From Lumbricus terrestris (lineage: Eukaryota; Annelida; Clitellata; Crassiclitellata; Lumbricidae): a stretch of 64,000 nt of DNA. This document shows, one piece after another, positions 37,601 to 49,000 of this stretch. Each line of letters starts with the position of its first letter. The first letter of the stretch is position 1. The stretch lies in contig OX457053.1 of NCBI GenBank assembly GCA_949752735.1, positions 5,786,177 through 5,850,176 on the forward strand. The letters run 5' to 3'. The notes below the pieces were generated by a model, which was not told the origin of the DNA, made no database searches, and saw nothing but the letters and a program-made list of their open reading frames with translations. The translations under genes were made by a program, and so were the position numbers.

Positions 37601-39808
37601 CAGGCTGCTCTGTTGGTTCCGGTGCCAGGGCAGATCCGGGTGGGTGCACTACAGATGATCGAAAACATATCGAAGCAAGATGGAACTTTTCTCCACAAAT
37701 GTCTTCATCTATTTATAAAGGCGCATTTTTAAAATTTATTTATCGGAATTTGAAGCACGCATGGATGCTCGAACAACTTGTCCAGGTCCGATTAGGGGCC
37801 AGACTAGGCGCTGGGAGAGATCAGATCGAAGAAACAAACACATTAAATTTTGCTGAAGTGTGTAGAAACTAGACTAGCAGTTAATTTGTTAGCAAAGAGT
37901 GCACTTTATCATCTATGCGAGCAATGCATAATCTAGTCTACGCTATACTAACTAGTACTTTGTGGAATTTCTTCCAAACTAGAACGGCCATAGAATAAAT
38001 ATTTTAGAAGAAGGATTGACATCTACAACAACCTTCTTAACAGGTGCGCTGGCCTTGCAGTTGAGAATGAAACAGATCCGTGTAGTTAGGCATGCATGAA
38101 GTGCAACATATAGCAGCGCTCCCGTTTAGAATAATAATTCATGATGCGCACGCATGGTTCGTTCACTTGTGCTGGATAGACTATTGCACGACATCGACAT
38201 TCATGAAGGCATGGGCGGAGACCTAGGGGGGGACGGGGTGGGACGGCCCCCCCAATAAAAGTGTTGGGGGGGGACGGCCCATGCATTCGTCCCCCAATGT
38301 TTGAGCGTCAAGACTTTTTTGCTTTTTTGGGCGGCGAAAATAGATTTCGCCGGTCGTCAGAAATTTTTCGGAAGATTTCGCATCTTTCCGTCCCCCCCAA
38401 TTCTAGGCCCAGGTCTCCGCCTATGCGTGAAGGGCAGTGCTGTACTCAGAACTTTTGAGGTGAGTACACGCTGCCGCCGGAAAAAATCGACTTTTGGGGG
38501 GCTCAAATTTTCTGACGACCTTTTTTTAGTCATCGGCCGAAATTCCATGGAAATTTTCCACTTCCACCCGCCAAAATTTCTGACGACCTTTTTTAGTCAT
38601 CGATGTTTTTTGCCGTGATATTTCGCACGGAAAACCTTTAAAACAGCGTAAAACGCACAACTTTCGTGATTTTTTCCCTTCGTAATTCGCGAGTTTTGCC
38701 TGCGTGTACGGTGTACCCACTTGGTCTTACTGTGGTGGGCATACGCTGTATACCCTCGTGTACCCTCGCTTTTTGAGGTGCGTATACGCTGTCATTTTTT
38801 CACGAAGGTGAGTATACCCGCGTATACACTTGATGAAGGGCCAACTAAAATCAAAGTCTACTAATATACTACTATAGGTAGACCTTATTATAAAAGGCCT
38901 ACTTATTAGAGTTCTGACAATGACAACTAAGAAATGCAAAACATTGTTATCGCATTCAGATCGTCAGCAATATAAAAAAAACACGAACCCCATTATACTA
39001 CTTTTGAAACCCATTTTGGGGGTGACCCCATACATGGTCGGATTCTGACGGATTTCGTGTATGTTATTCGGCAAAATATTCTGAGCAGTTTAGAGAGTTT
39101 CGGGCGCAATTCGGCTCAGGTCTAACTGCAACTTGCATGGGCTAAATCTCATCGTTTACTTCACAACCGATTTACAGATAGACTATAATATAAGCCTACA
39201 GTTACTAGGAAAGTCATTCTGTTCAGTTTAGAAGACGTTCCACCAGTGGCGTGGGCAAGGGGGGGTTTCGGGGGTTAACCCCCCCATTGGCTAAGAAAAA
39301 GGTTTTTTTAAGGTTATTTTTCCATTTAAGTAAGAAAAAATAGCAAAAAACAGGGTTTCCGGCCGTAACCCCCATGAAAAATTCCTGGCTACGCCACTGC
39401 GTTCCACTCTGTACAAACACGAAATTAGACTGTAGGTTTTTAAATATAGGCCAATGCATAAAATTCCACCTTGTTCTAACAACCTAACAAGAAACTATAC
39501 GGTAACCATTTTGATCCATGAAATGCTTCTCTCCTAGCACGACTATAATTTTTTACTACTCAGGGTGAGAATTGAAGAAGGGCTGAGCGATTCAACACTC
39601 AGTCTTTCCTAGAACCGCATAGTAAAGTCTTTGTTGCACACCCCGACTCCACCACTTAAATCAACGTCCACCTCCCACCCACCCCGTTATTTTCCCAATT
39701 CTGTTACTGCTTTAAATTCTCAATCGTATAAATTGTTAACGAACCAAGAAATGTCGTTGCAATGAAAGCCAGGCCGACGATTACGACTTGGAAACGAAGA
39801 GAAGCCAT
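31632..39808 (-). CDS. Secreted 14-cysteine protein, copy B (five exons)
   Basis: Exons in coding order on the minus strand: 39808-39745, 37446-37332, 36830-36682, 33246-33144 and 31791-31632. The first four match copy A base for base in length (64, 115, 149, 103); the last is 24 bases shorter, still in frame. There are 196 codons plus stop. All splice sites are GT-AG and all phases match copy A. The signal peptide starts MASLRFQVVIVGLAF and all 14 cysteines are kept, while many other residues differ. Exons 2 and 3 show roughly 14 amino-acid replacements against seven or eight silent changes, by eye. The gene spans more than copy A because introns 1, 3 and 4 gained elements. A foldback-like element lies only about 35 bp upstream of the last exon's acceptor and may affect its branch point. 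Function is unknown. Confidence 0.8.
31827..33063. mobile_element. Foldback-like element in intron 4 of copy B
   Basis: The left end (31827-31910) is a series of GGACATTATCCCCCC and GGACATATTCCCCCC motifs, then TAGGACATTATCTCCC. The right end (32975-33063) repeats that series as its reverse complement. Inside lies a 3' fragment of an RTE-like LINE. Unit 1 lacks the element after the matching CATGCAAACAATAT (about 19425). No target duplication could be fixed. Confidence 0.75.
31915..32680 (-). mobile_element. 3' fragment of an RTE-like LINE
   Basis: Two minus-strand frames joined by a frameshift near 32190 give the C-terminal part of an endonuclease-reverse transcriptase. Recognisable segments are VDDFTYLGSKISSDAKC, LVWSVATYGCESWTLKKAEE, RKLLRISW and GYRHRGRPCINWIDNI. 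A short CATGT repeat at 31915-31936 forms the 3' tail. The catalytic RT core is missing. Confidence 0.85.
33548..34535. mobile_element. 988-bp DNA element with TA target site and repeated subterminal motif
   Basis: The ends GGGGAAGTAGGGGCGAGACG and, inverted, GGGGAAGTCGGGGCGAGATG lie inside flanking TA dinucleotides (33546-33547, 34536-34537). Copies of GGTCCRTCTTGCCCC and its complement occur near 33728, 33767, 33932, 34110 and 34123. There is no transposase frame. Superfamily is uncertain; a TA duplication would fit Tc1/mariner or a relative. Confidence 0.75.
34650..35020 (-). mobile_element. CR1/L2-like LINE C-terminal fragment
   Basis: The minus-strand frame reads RIQNSLARVVLRVP, then LLQLHWLPVDFRIKFKLS and LTYKSTSTPPYFQSLL, the classic end of a LINE ORF2. 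It is about 75 residues long and truncated on both sides. Confidence 0.85.
35039..35440. mobile_element. 402-bp hAT-like MITE with internal GTTGATGACC repeats
   Basis: It starts CAAGGGCGGATACAG and ends CTGGATCCGCCCCTG. ATGTGACG flanks it exactly (35031-35038, 35441-35448). It holds two copies of AAAAAGTTGATGACCTTTTT. Confidence 0.9.
35470..36252 (+). mobile_element. Probable retroposon with ACTT tail
   Basis: The sequence ends in TTAAAGAATATACTTACTTACTT. The reverse complement of the same 3' end and tail occurs at about 50905-51005. The body has short frames but no RT or tRNA head I recognise, so its class is open. Confidence 0.5.
36280..36600. repeat. Dispersed repeat with TAA/AAT tail
   Basis: Two related segments each end in ACCTCGGG followed by A-rich TAATAA repeats. 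A third relative sits at 48985-49081, just downstream of a FOCAD exon. Class unknown. Confidence 0.5.
36630..36667. repeat. TA dinucleotide microsatellite
   Basis: A short TA run beginning about 15 bp after exon 3 of copy B on its intron side. Confidence 0.9.
38220..38425. mobile_element. 206-bp CATGGGCGGAG MITE
   Basis: It starts CATGGGCGGAGACCTAGG and ends AGGTCTCCGCCTATG. Flanking 8-mers CATGAAGG and CGTGAAGG differ at one base. Confidence 0.8.
38435..38832. mobile_element. 398-bp hAT-like MITE inserted beside the previous one
   Basis: It starts CAGTGCTGTACTCAG and ends GCGTATACACTTG. Flanking GTGAAGGG and ATGAAGGG overlap the target duplication of the 38220 element. It contains AAATTTCTGACGACCTTTTT repeats. 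Confidence 0.7.
39244..39399 (-). mobile_element. 156-bp hAT MITE in intron 1 of copy B
   Basis: Same family and length as 23414-23569 but inverted. It is flanked exactly by CGTTCCAC (39236-39243, 39400-39407). The matching site in unit 1 (about 23990) is empty. Confidence 0.9.
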
Positions 39809-39888
39809 CTTTTCGCAATTATTATTCTCAAACCACTTGCATCAAACTCAAACGTCGAATGCAATATCCGAACCCCGTTAGGCACCGC

Positions 39889-39894
39889 TTTATA
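39889..39894 (-). promoter_or_regulatory. Candidate TATA box of copy B
   Basis: AAATATAAAGCG on the minus strand, 81 bp before the ATG at 39808, as in copy A. Confidence 0.5.
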
Positions 39895-40094
39895 TTTGAA
39901 TCTTTGCACGTTAGACGCTTGGTCATACACACGCATTTTTAACACACATAGGCCTACACATCCACCAACACACACAAACACACGCCCACATTATGAAACA
40001 AACGGAGATACCCATGCAGTCGAAATGACGCAGAAATGAAGACAAAGTAAGAAATGGCTTCAATGATTCGTCATGTGAAAATGAAAATAAAAAT

Positions 40095-40696
40095 GATGAT
40101 TACGATGATGATGACGACGACAATGATGATGATGATTTTGATGACGAAGACTATGCTGCTGCTGCTGCTGCTGATGATGATGATGACGGCGGCGGCGACG
40201 ATGACGACGATAATGATGATGAGGAGGAGGAGGAGGACGAGGACGACGACGATGATGATGATGATTTCGATGACGAAGACTATGCTGATGCTGCTGCTGC
40301 TGCTGATGATGATGATGACGGCGGCGGCGGCGATGACGACGACGATGATAATGATGATGATGACGACAACGACGACGATGATGATGATGATGAGAAGGAG
40401 GAGGACGACGACAATGATGATGATGATTTTGATGACGAAGACTATGCTGATGCTGCTGCTGATGATGATGATGACAGCGGCGACGATGACCACAATAATG
40501 ATGATGATGTGATGATGACGACGATGATGATGAGGAGGAAGAGGAGGAGGACGAGGACGACGAAGATGATGATTTTGATGACAAAGACTATGCTGCTGAT
40601 GATGATGATGACGACAACGACGACGATGATGATGATAAGGAAGAGTACGACGACAACGATGACGACGACGACGACGTTGATGATGATGACGACGAC

Positions 40697-40789
<93 letters not shown>

Positions 40790-40879
40790 AAGGAGGAGGA
40801 CGACGACAACGATGACGACGACGGTGATGATGATGACGACGACGACAACGATGATGATGAGGACGACGACGACGACGAC

Positions 40880-40940
<61 letters not shown>

Positions 40941-40945
40941 GCACG
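40095..40945. repeat. GAT/GAC microsatellite (unit 2), with higher-order repeats
   Basis: This is a long GAT/GAC/GAG tract in which a block including GATGACGAAGACTATGCTG recurs about four times at roughly 120-155 bp spacing. It is therefore a minisatellite built from a microsatellite. Open frames are artefacts. Confidence 0.93.
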
Positions 40946-41420
40946 GATGGTATTGGCGATTATGACGATAATTATTTTTAGAAAAGGTCTTTTCGCAAAA
41001 CTGAAACTGTCTATCATGATTGTAGCCTCCTCACCTACTGGATAAAATTACCGGTATATAATTCAGTTTCATATCTTGCACAACATTGGTGTGCGCATCA
41101 TCTATCTGCCGTATCCTTATGAGTCAGTAGGTCTATAGGCTTACAGGAGCTGATCGCCCCATGCTATGCTTAGACCTACCTGTAAAGTCACTGCGGTAGG
41201 CGCCGCCTATTGGAAGTTGGGACTTCGCTTCTCTTGTGTTCATATGAACACAAGAGATGCGATGTCCCAACTCTATATCCATCGCTAGTCTCTCCACCTC
41301 CTACCATGTCAGCTCCAAACGTCTTAAGTCAAACTTTATTACTCCATTTTTAAGCGCCCAGTGGAGCTTGGAAATTGAATGTAAATTGACCCATGGAACT
41401 AGCCCACAATAATAATAAAG

Positions 41421-41625
41421 CAGGGCTTTTTTAACGTACAGTTCTACACAAAATGTGCAGTTCTAAATGGATTCGTGCAGTTGTAGAAGCACTTCCGTCA
41501 CGTTCCGTGCAGTTAAAACTAGTAAAAAAGGGTCATTTTCCTCAGATTGGGAGTAATTTACCATGGAGGACAAGAAAGGAGAGAAGAGGATGTGCAGTTC
41601 TAAAAATTCCTTAAAAACAGCCCTG
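41421..41625. mobile_element. 205-bp hAT-like MITE (CAGGGCTTTTTTAA family)
   Basis: It starts CAGGGCTTTTTTAACG and ends CCTTAAAAACAGCCCTG. Flanks TAATAAAG and TGATAAAG differ at one base. Internal TGCAGTTCTA repeats are shared with 57230-57424 and a remnant at 44837-45015. Confidence 0.85.
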
Positions 41626-41646
41626 TGATAAAGTAGACATTGCCAT

Positions 41647-41987
41647 TAGTGTTGTGAGGCGGAAACTTTCTCCGGAAAGTTTCATATCTTTCCGAAAAGT
41701 TTCGAAAACTTTCCGACGTATTTTTCCGGAAACTTTCCGGCGTAATTTTTCTCTAATAGACGTCCAGGTAAATACAATCTGCGCCCTAGGCCGAATCCAT
41801 TTGAATTAACCAATAAAAACAATAAAATCTTCATGACACGGATGCTGTATAAAAACGTTTACTTAGGCTATATTCGCTGCTCCTTTGTGCTTGTTAACTG
41901 TCGCGTTATGTCGACCGGTTATTCTTTCAATAAAACGATTATTATTATTATTATTATTAATTATTATTATCATTATCATTATCATTG

Positions 41988-42022
<35 letters not shown>

Positions 42023-42182
42023 TTTTTATTTTATTATTATTATTATCCTTTTAATATTTTCAACGAACAACATCAAAACAGGAAGTACAATACAATAGGG
42101 AAGCAATAACTAATATTATATATCCTCTGGGACCGGCTCAGCTAAAGTTCCTCGAGCAGTGACTTTATTATTATTATTATTA

Positions 42183-42218
<36 letters not shown>

Positions 42219-42243
42219 TTATTATTATTATAATATAATTATA

Positions 42244-42305
<62 letters not shown>

Positions 42306-42848
42306 AATGTTACACATCAACCACTATTAAGTAGTTAGTTGGTTATAATTGATAGTTTATTCAATAGATGGCACTGCTAGTGCTTGTGATCATCGTTCAG
42401 ATTGTTCACACGGCCCAAAAAAAAACATTTAGGAATTAAATGCAATTAAACTTCGCTGCAAATTTGGAAACAATATTTTTTATCATTCAGTCACCTTCAT
42501 ATTTGTGAGTTATGAAAATATAATAAGACAGTATTGTTTTAACTTTTAAGTATTGATAGATTGTTAGATTGTTTCATGTTTATAACAGTTTTTTACACGT
42601 TTCCTGCAACAGGGTTGACAGCAGACATGCAAGCTACAACTAGTGTTTAATGCTCATTTTAATTATTTTTAAGTTCAACATTGTTTGCATAGACAGAAGT
42701 ACTGTAAATAAAAGGAGCTTAAACAATAATAAAAATTTCTGAGAGTGAAATTCTGATATTTTCTGAGTTAAATGTATTTTTCCGGTTCTTCTGAAACTTT
42801 CCGGAAAGTTTCCGGCAAAATACTTTTCCGGAAAAGCTACATCACTAA
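41647..42848. mobile_element. 1.2-kb non-autonomous hAT element
   Basis: It starts TAGTGTTGTGAGGCGG and ends GCTACATCACTA. Flanks ATTGCCAT and ATTGCCAC (41639-41646, 42849-42856) differ at one base. TTTCCGGAAAGTTT-type palindromes lie near both ends and a long ATT microsatellite is inside. No transposase frame was seen. Unit 1 has an empty site at about 27215. Confidence 0.9.
41938..42305. repeat. ATT trinucleotide microsatellite
   Basis: Several ATT runs separated by short unique sequence lie within the hAT element at 41647-42848. Confidence 0.93.
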
Positions 42849-42979
42849 TTGCCACAGAATGCCGTGCATCCATTCGGTTCGGGGCGATGCTCTCAGATAA
42901 CATTTCGCTGGATAACCTAACTCTGATCCATAATAATTATATCATTCATCTGCAAGAGTCTTCTTTTCCTTTCCCCTCC

Positions 42980-43305
42980 CCATATGAGTAATTCCGTAGG
43001 CCCTCCCCACACACACGCCACACCCACGAAATCCGCACACGAGGTCCGTACACGACTTAAAAAAGGTCATCAACTTTTTCTGGCGGATGAAATGGTATCT
43101 TTTCTTGGGAATTGGAGGCAAATGACTAGAAAAGTCATCAACTTTTTGGGCGGATAAAGTGGTAGATTTTCCCGGGAATTGGATATAAATGACTAAAAAG
43201 TCATCAGATTTTTCGACGACCAAGACGAAAATTTTTCCCTGCCCCTAGAACGAAAATTTTGGCCCCCTAAGAACCCTTTGAAAATGTCCTGTATCCGCCT
43301 TGTCG
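42980..43305 (-). mobile_element. MITE remnant related to 35039-35440
   Basis: It carries two copies of GGTCATCAACTTTTT and ends CCTGTATCCGCCTTG, the inverted end of the 35-kb element. The other terminus is unclear. Confidence 0.65.
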
Positions 43306-43594
43306 CTCTCTAAGTAAACTGTATTACTTATATATAATATTTATTCTATCTATATAATATAATTATATATAATTATATATCACATATATTACATAATATA
43401 ACAATATATAGGCCTAATTCATATAATAATTTATCAGCAAATTCTCCCTCGAGAAAATCTTGAGCTGTGTGTTCACATGTATAAAATTGAATATAATATA
43501 TATATATATATATACATGTATATATGTACCATTCCCCTCCCCAGAAAAGCGCTACGTGTAGCATTCCCCAATTTTTTAAAGAGTGTGGGTGGAC

Positions 43595-44270
43595 TTAATA
43601 ATATAAGTTCATTTTGAGAATGTAAAACTACGCCTATTGTGACGTCACTTCGATTATGATACAGGTCTACTATACTTAAGTTCACTGAGAATGCGACATT
43701 AAACCTATTGTGACATCACTTCCATTATGTTACAGTTCTACTATGATAGGCATATTGTGACGTCATGCTAAAAATTACTATTATGGAAGTTCATTTTTAA
43801 AATACAAACTAGGCTTGTTGTGACGTCACTTCGATAATGATACAGGACTATTTATAGAGGTTCAATTTGAGAGTATGAAACTAGGACTATTGTGACGTCA
43901 CATCGATTATGAACACAAATCTATACTATCGTATTATTACAAGTTCACTGTCATAGTACACAATTATGCCCATTGTATTGTATTGTATTGTATCTGACCA
44001 TTGTGACGTCACTTCGATTATGATGCACATATATTATACCATCGTATTATCACAAGTTCACTTTCACAGTACAAAATTATGCCCATTGTGACGTCACTTC
44101 GATTATCATACAGCTCTACTACGGTATAAAATTATTTCAAATTCAATTTCAGAGTACAAAATGAAGTCATTGTGACGTCACTTCGATTATCATACAGATC
44201 TACCATCATATTATTTTTAATTAGATTTCAGAGTACAAAATTAGGTCATTGTGACGTCACTTCGATTAAA
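43595..44270. repeat. Tandem array of TGACGTCA-containing units
   Basis: About nine degenerate units of roughly 47-111 bp share ATTGTGACGTCACTTCGATTA. The perfect CRE palindrome TGACGTCA is at 43640, 43758, 43821, 43893, 44004, 44089, 44173 and 44252; 43711 has TGACATCA. Another lies outside the array at 44549. Confidence 0.9.
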
Positions 44271-44279
44271 ATTTAGGCT

Positions 44280-46083
44280 CATGTAAAATGAAGTTATCCA
44301 CATATTCTTATTGCCGCTAATAATAAAAAAGGCTTTAAAGGCAATAATAAATTTTATGTATGTGTAGACTGCAGGGGCTACATATAAAGAAAATAAAGAG
44401 AACAATAACAATAATAGGCCCACATAGCATCGATAACAATAGCCTAATTACAAATGCAGCAATAACAAAGTCCTTTGTCTTTCATCTGGTTCCTAGTTCG
44501 ACCACAAGGGACGCATCACGTGACAGTCATATTCCAACACGATGAACCTGACGTCAGCCAAGAAAACAGTTGAGACCAAACAAAGCATCGAGCGACTAGG
44601 CCCTACTTAACATTATAGGCCGACTATGCCCTTAATTGTCTTAAAGTCTGCTGTGTAGGCGTGACGAAAAGCAGGTTTTAGAACATGGGGGCGATCGTTT
44701 GCGTTACCAGATGGAAAATCGCCAGCATCAGCTCAATGTGGGCCTAAGGAACGCAACTGTAGGCCTACACTTAGTAGAGGAAGAAAGAGGTTTAATAGGT
44801 CCTATGCTATGTTATTGGAGATCCTATTACTTAACGCAGGGTTTTCTAGTGTGCAGTTACACACAAAAGGTTATTTATAAATGAATTTGCGCAGCTGCAG
44901 AAGTATTTCTGTGCAGTATTTCACTGTCCTCCAATTGGAGAAAATTTAGCATGGAGGATATGGGATGGCGAAGACGAGGTTATGCAGTTATAGAAATTCC
45001 TTTACAGAAGCCATGACATCCCGCCTCTGACTGGTAGGTCTAAAGGTCTTTTGAAAAGACGCAATAAATTATCTGAATGAATGAATTACGTAATAATTAC
45101 AGTCGACATTTTTCTAGGAAATTTGCAACGGCTGGTTTTGAATGTAATTCCCCTTAGGCGTCGTCAATGATCTTGACCACACAGTTAAAACCTCCCTAAC
45201 AAAACCACTAGATCCAAATATAGACTACTATCCCTGTTCCCGTGTCACTTCTCAAGTTAAAGTCCATCAGTGCATCCAATGCAGATTCTAGGATACTATC
45301 AACTTTTATGGCCCGAGAAAATATTTGTTGGCACCGCTCGTTCTGGACAGAGTCTCAGTCCCAACAAAACCCAAGTTCTTCCCAAGTTCTTTTTTAGCCC
45401 CTCCAAGAATGGAAACCAAACTCCGCCCAAGGTTGTTAAAAGTCCATCAACGCATCCAGTGCAAGATTCTAGGCTATACCTTTTGCGGCTTGCCTACAAC
45501 AACCTTCAACACTCTCAGACAAACTCCAACGCAACTGTTTGAATCCTGTTATACAGTCAATCATCTACGGCACAAAGCAGTGCAAGTTGTACAATCCACG
45601 TTATTGAATCACATTTTTGGACCTCTAGCGCGCATATCTAACAGTTCTACCTAATCAGAGATCAGTTTCTCAGATCTATAAAGGTTGTTATGTCGATAAC
45701 AATCAAGGGTTCAGGGTAATGGTAAGACTCTGGCACGAAGAGCGCACGGTCGCAGAATCAGTTCCCGCTACCCTCCCAGAGGGCGACTCAGCCTTCCATT
45801 CAGCAGATGGCATTGGCAAAATAAGCATTAGGACGTGAAATTCGACTCCTGTAATAACTTGTGATCATCCTATGAAGTCATTCTATGAATTGTAATCATT
45901 CCACGTCGTGTCATTTTGAAATTAAATGAAGATTATTATTATTATTATTATTATGTTTGAAGTCTTGTTATTTCCGATGACAGTAGAAATGGAAGCCAAA
46001 AGCCAGTGAACTTGGTTGACCTCCAGCCAGAGACAGTTCTTAAACGCTTTCTCTCCAAAGAAACGAAGTCTGTTGAACGAGTT
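44280..46083. other. Intergenic DNA downstream of FOCAD
   Basis: I recognise no gene here. A MITE remnant (44837-45015), two related segments around AAGTCCATCA-GCATCCA (about 45260 and 45440) and an ATT run at 45932-45953 are visible. The FOCAD 3' UTR should begin at 46083 and run leftward. A clear AATAAA was not found near its end. Confidence 0.5.
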
Positions 46084-49000
46084 TCAGGTCAGCATCACGA
46101 CCCGACTCCAGATGGACATCCGCTTGAACTCGTTCTCGTGTCGAAGATTCAGTAAACAGTCTGCAGAGCACAAGAAACCAAATTAAATTACACAAATACA
46201 AAACAATAAAGTAAATTCAAATGTCAGAAATATGAAGAAAATTGACTGACAGATACATCAGAAATAAATAAAATAACAAAACTCCTGAATGATGACGACA
46301 TATATACATTATACACAATATATATAAAAAATATACACACATGCATAATTGCATATATACATAATACATGGTACATACACAAATGAATACATATACATTG
46401 CAATTAAGTAAGGAAGTACAGTTTCCATTAATCATTTACTAATTAACTTTGGTGGCAGGCATCTAAGAACAATAAGTCTTATTAACTGTTATTAACTAAC
46501 TAGCGTCCTTTAGGATAACCTTATCATACTGACAAACACACAATAAAGCACATGTCAGTTCACAAGAAAACCAAAAAGCAAGCAGAAAAGAAACTATGAA
46601 CACCAAACAAGATGACCCCAAAAACGTCGAAATATTAACAGACGAGAAATCCTCCGAACCTCTGATAACTTTTCGAACTGCAGCGACTTCAGCAACGGCA
46701 GGAGCATCATAAATTGTTAAGAACCATTCGATCAACTGAAATATCAGACATAAATGCTACACAACAACCGCTTTAAAAAGTGTCTAAACTGCCACATTTT
46801 ATTGCATTCACATTAATAAACAGAAACATTTGAGATACTGTTTTAAAAAGTAACTTAATTATTTTTTCTCGAGAGTCAAGCCACTGAGTCGGTCATTTGA
46901 AGCGGCACTATACAAACTCTTGAAATGAATGAATGAAAGAAGCTTGAGGGGCTATTCAGTAGACAGTATCAGAAGAACAAACAAGATATCCAGATGAGAA
47001 GGACCAGACAGGAAAGATAAAATAAACATATAAAAAATAAAGAAGCAAAGAAAAATAAAATAAGAAACAAAATAAAAAACTTCCGAAGAATGTAATAATT
47101 TCTATAACGTAAGCAACAAGCTGCATAGGTTACCAGTCACTTTTAGTACAGGCTTCTCACTAAAGTGTAAACTCACTTTTACCTCACTCCGCAAAAGTTG
47201 CACAAATATCCAGAATGCTGTGTGTGAAGACATAGGATACTTTACCCTGTTAGTCAGCTGGTTCCAAGGCTCAGTCTTAAACAGACTGATGACGGCATCT
47301 GGGGAGAGGTTGATCAAAATCGACTCCAACAATCCTTCGTTATCTTTGAACAGATATTCACCGCGATCCTGGTCACATGTGGCAGCGTCTGGAGTTTCGA
47401 ATTCATCGTGAAGAAGATGCTTTGGCAGTCCAAGTAAAACTGAAGCTGATGAATCTGACCACGAGACGATGGCAGAAAGAAAAATGGTCAGCAAAAAACT
47501 GATGACCTACAAGAAAAAAGAACAAGGAAATGAGCATCATAAACTCTCTCTTTCCTGCTCAAGTTTTCCTCCTATCCTGTCTGCCTATCTCGTCTGGGCA
47601 TGCTCGATAGTGTAGTAGTAAACTTGCCAGACCGTCAATCGACAGTCGGAAGTATGTATGTTTGTATGCATGCATGTATGTATGTATGTATGTATGTATG
47701 TATGTTTGTATGCATGTTTGTATGTATGCATGTATAGCGCCTTACAATAAACTCATGAAGGCGCTTAATGTAACTACTGGACAGTTCTGAACAAGAATCA
47801 CAGAGAAATATAAGAACTCGAATCACCACTAGGGCGCAAAAAAATTTGAAGAGGCGCTACATAAATTCTCAGAATGAATGATTGATTGAATGAATGAACA
47901 CAGAAGACAGTAATAAAGTCAATCCAACATCCTCACTTTGCCGAGCGACATCTCTTCCGTCTCCAGCGGCGTGATCCCAAGAGCAAGGTTCTTGATGTGA
48001 CCCATCAATTCGAGCAGCCACTGCATCCGATTCAGAGGCTGGCATGATTCTGAGATGGCACTGTTCCTGCACGCGGTAAATGTCTGGACCATCAGCCACA
48101 GGCATGTCGAATAACCACTACAACACAAACATAAATAAGAAGAATCGAGTTTTCTTTGGGGTAGGCCCAGTGAGCGACATCTAACCCTTGAGGCTCTACT
48201 AGATTCCTTCCTCACCAAACTTAAAAGTGTTCCTTTTGAGCGTGCTGGAGTCGGGAGTGCTTCTCAGTAGTCTCCTTGAATGGGCGCTAAATATATTCCC
48301 AAACGATTGAATGAATAAACATTAAGAAATTCTCGAATATTTAAAATCGTATTAAAGAGAGGCATAGATCAAGAATCAAAAATATCTCATATATTAAAGA
48401 GTTCCTTCCAGAGTCTGCAAAATTAGCAGATAATCATACGATGGAACATTGACGGCACTGAGCATCGGGCAACAATGGGGCATTACAGACTTACCCAACG
48501 TCCCCAAAGTGTCCTTGCCTTGAGTGACAGAGCCAGAACCCTGTACCCACTGCATAGAATTGAATGTCCTAAACAATCGTCAAATGCACCCCATCATGGG
48601 CCATAAATAAAGTGTATAGGCGATTAGATGGCGTAGTTAGTTATAAATATTTGTGCTTTATCAATCTTCATATAATAATAATAATAATAATAATACTATT
48701 AACACACTATGCTAGTGTTTTGCTAGGCGTTCACTGTTCATCAGGCACAGCCAGTTGGTGTTTCACAGTTTGAATTGGAAATAAATGATGGTTTTCATAA
48801 TAACAATAATGATAATAACAATTAAAATATTAATAATAATACTAAAAACAACAACAACAATAATAATAATAAATAATAATAATAATGGAAAAACCAGCTA
48901 TCTTTTCCAGAACATAGCCATTTTAATCCAACGTCTCAACGCCATTGCCTTCCAAGGCACCATTGCTTCGCCTGATCTTGACAAGTTCTAGCCATCCCAG

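Noticed and set aside
48394..48576. 60-codon minus-strand frame inside the FOCAD gene
   Set aside because: Exons 49284-49082 and 48117-47937 join directly in phase and match continuous vertebrate protein, leaving no room for it.
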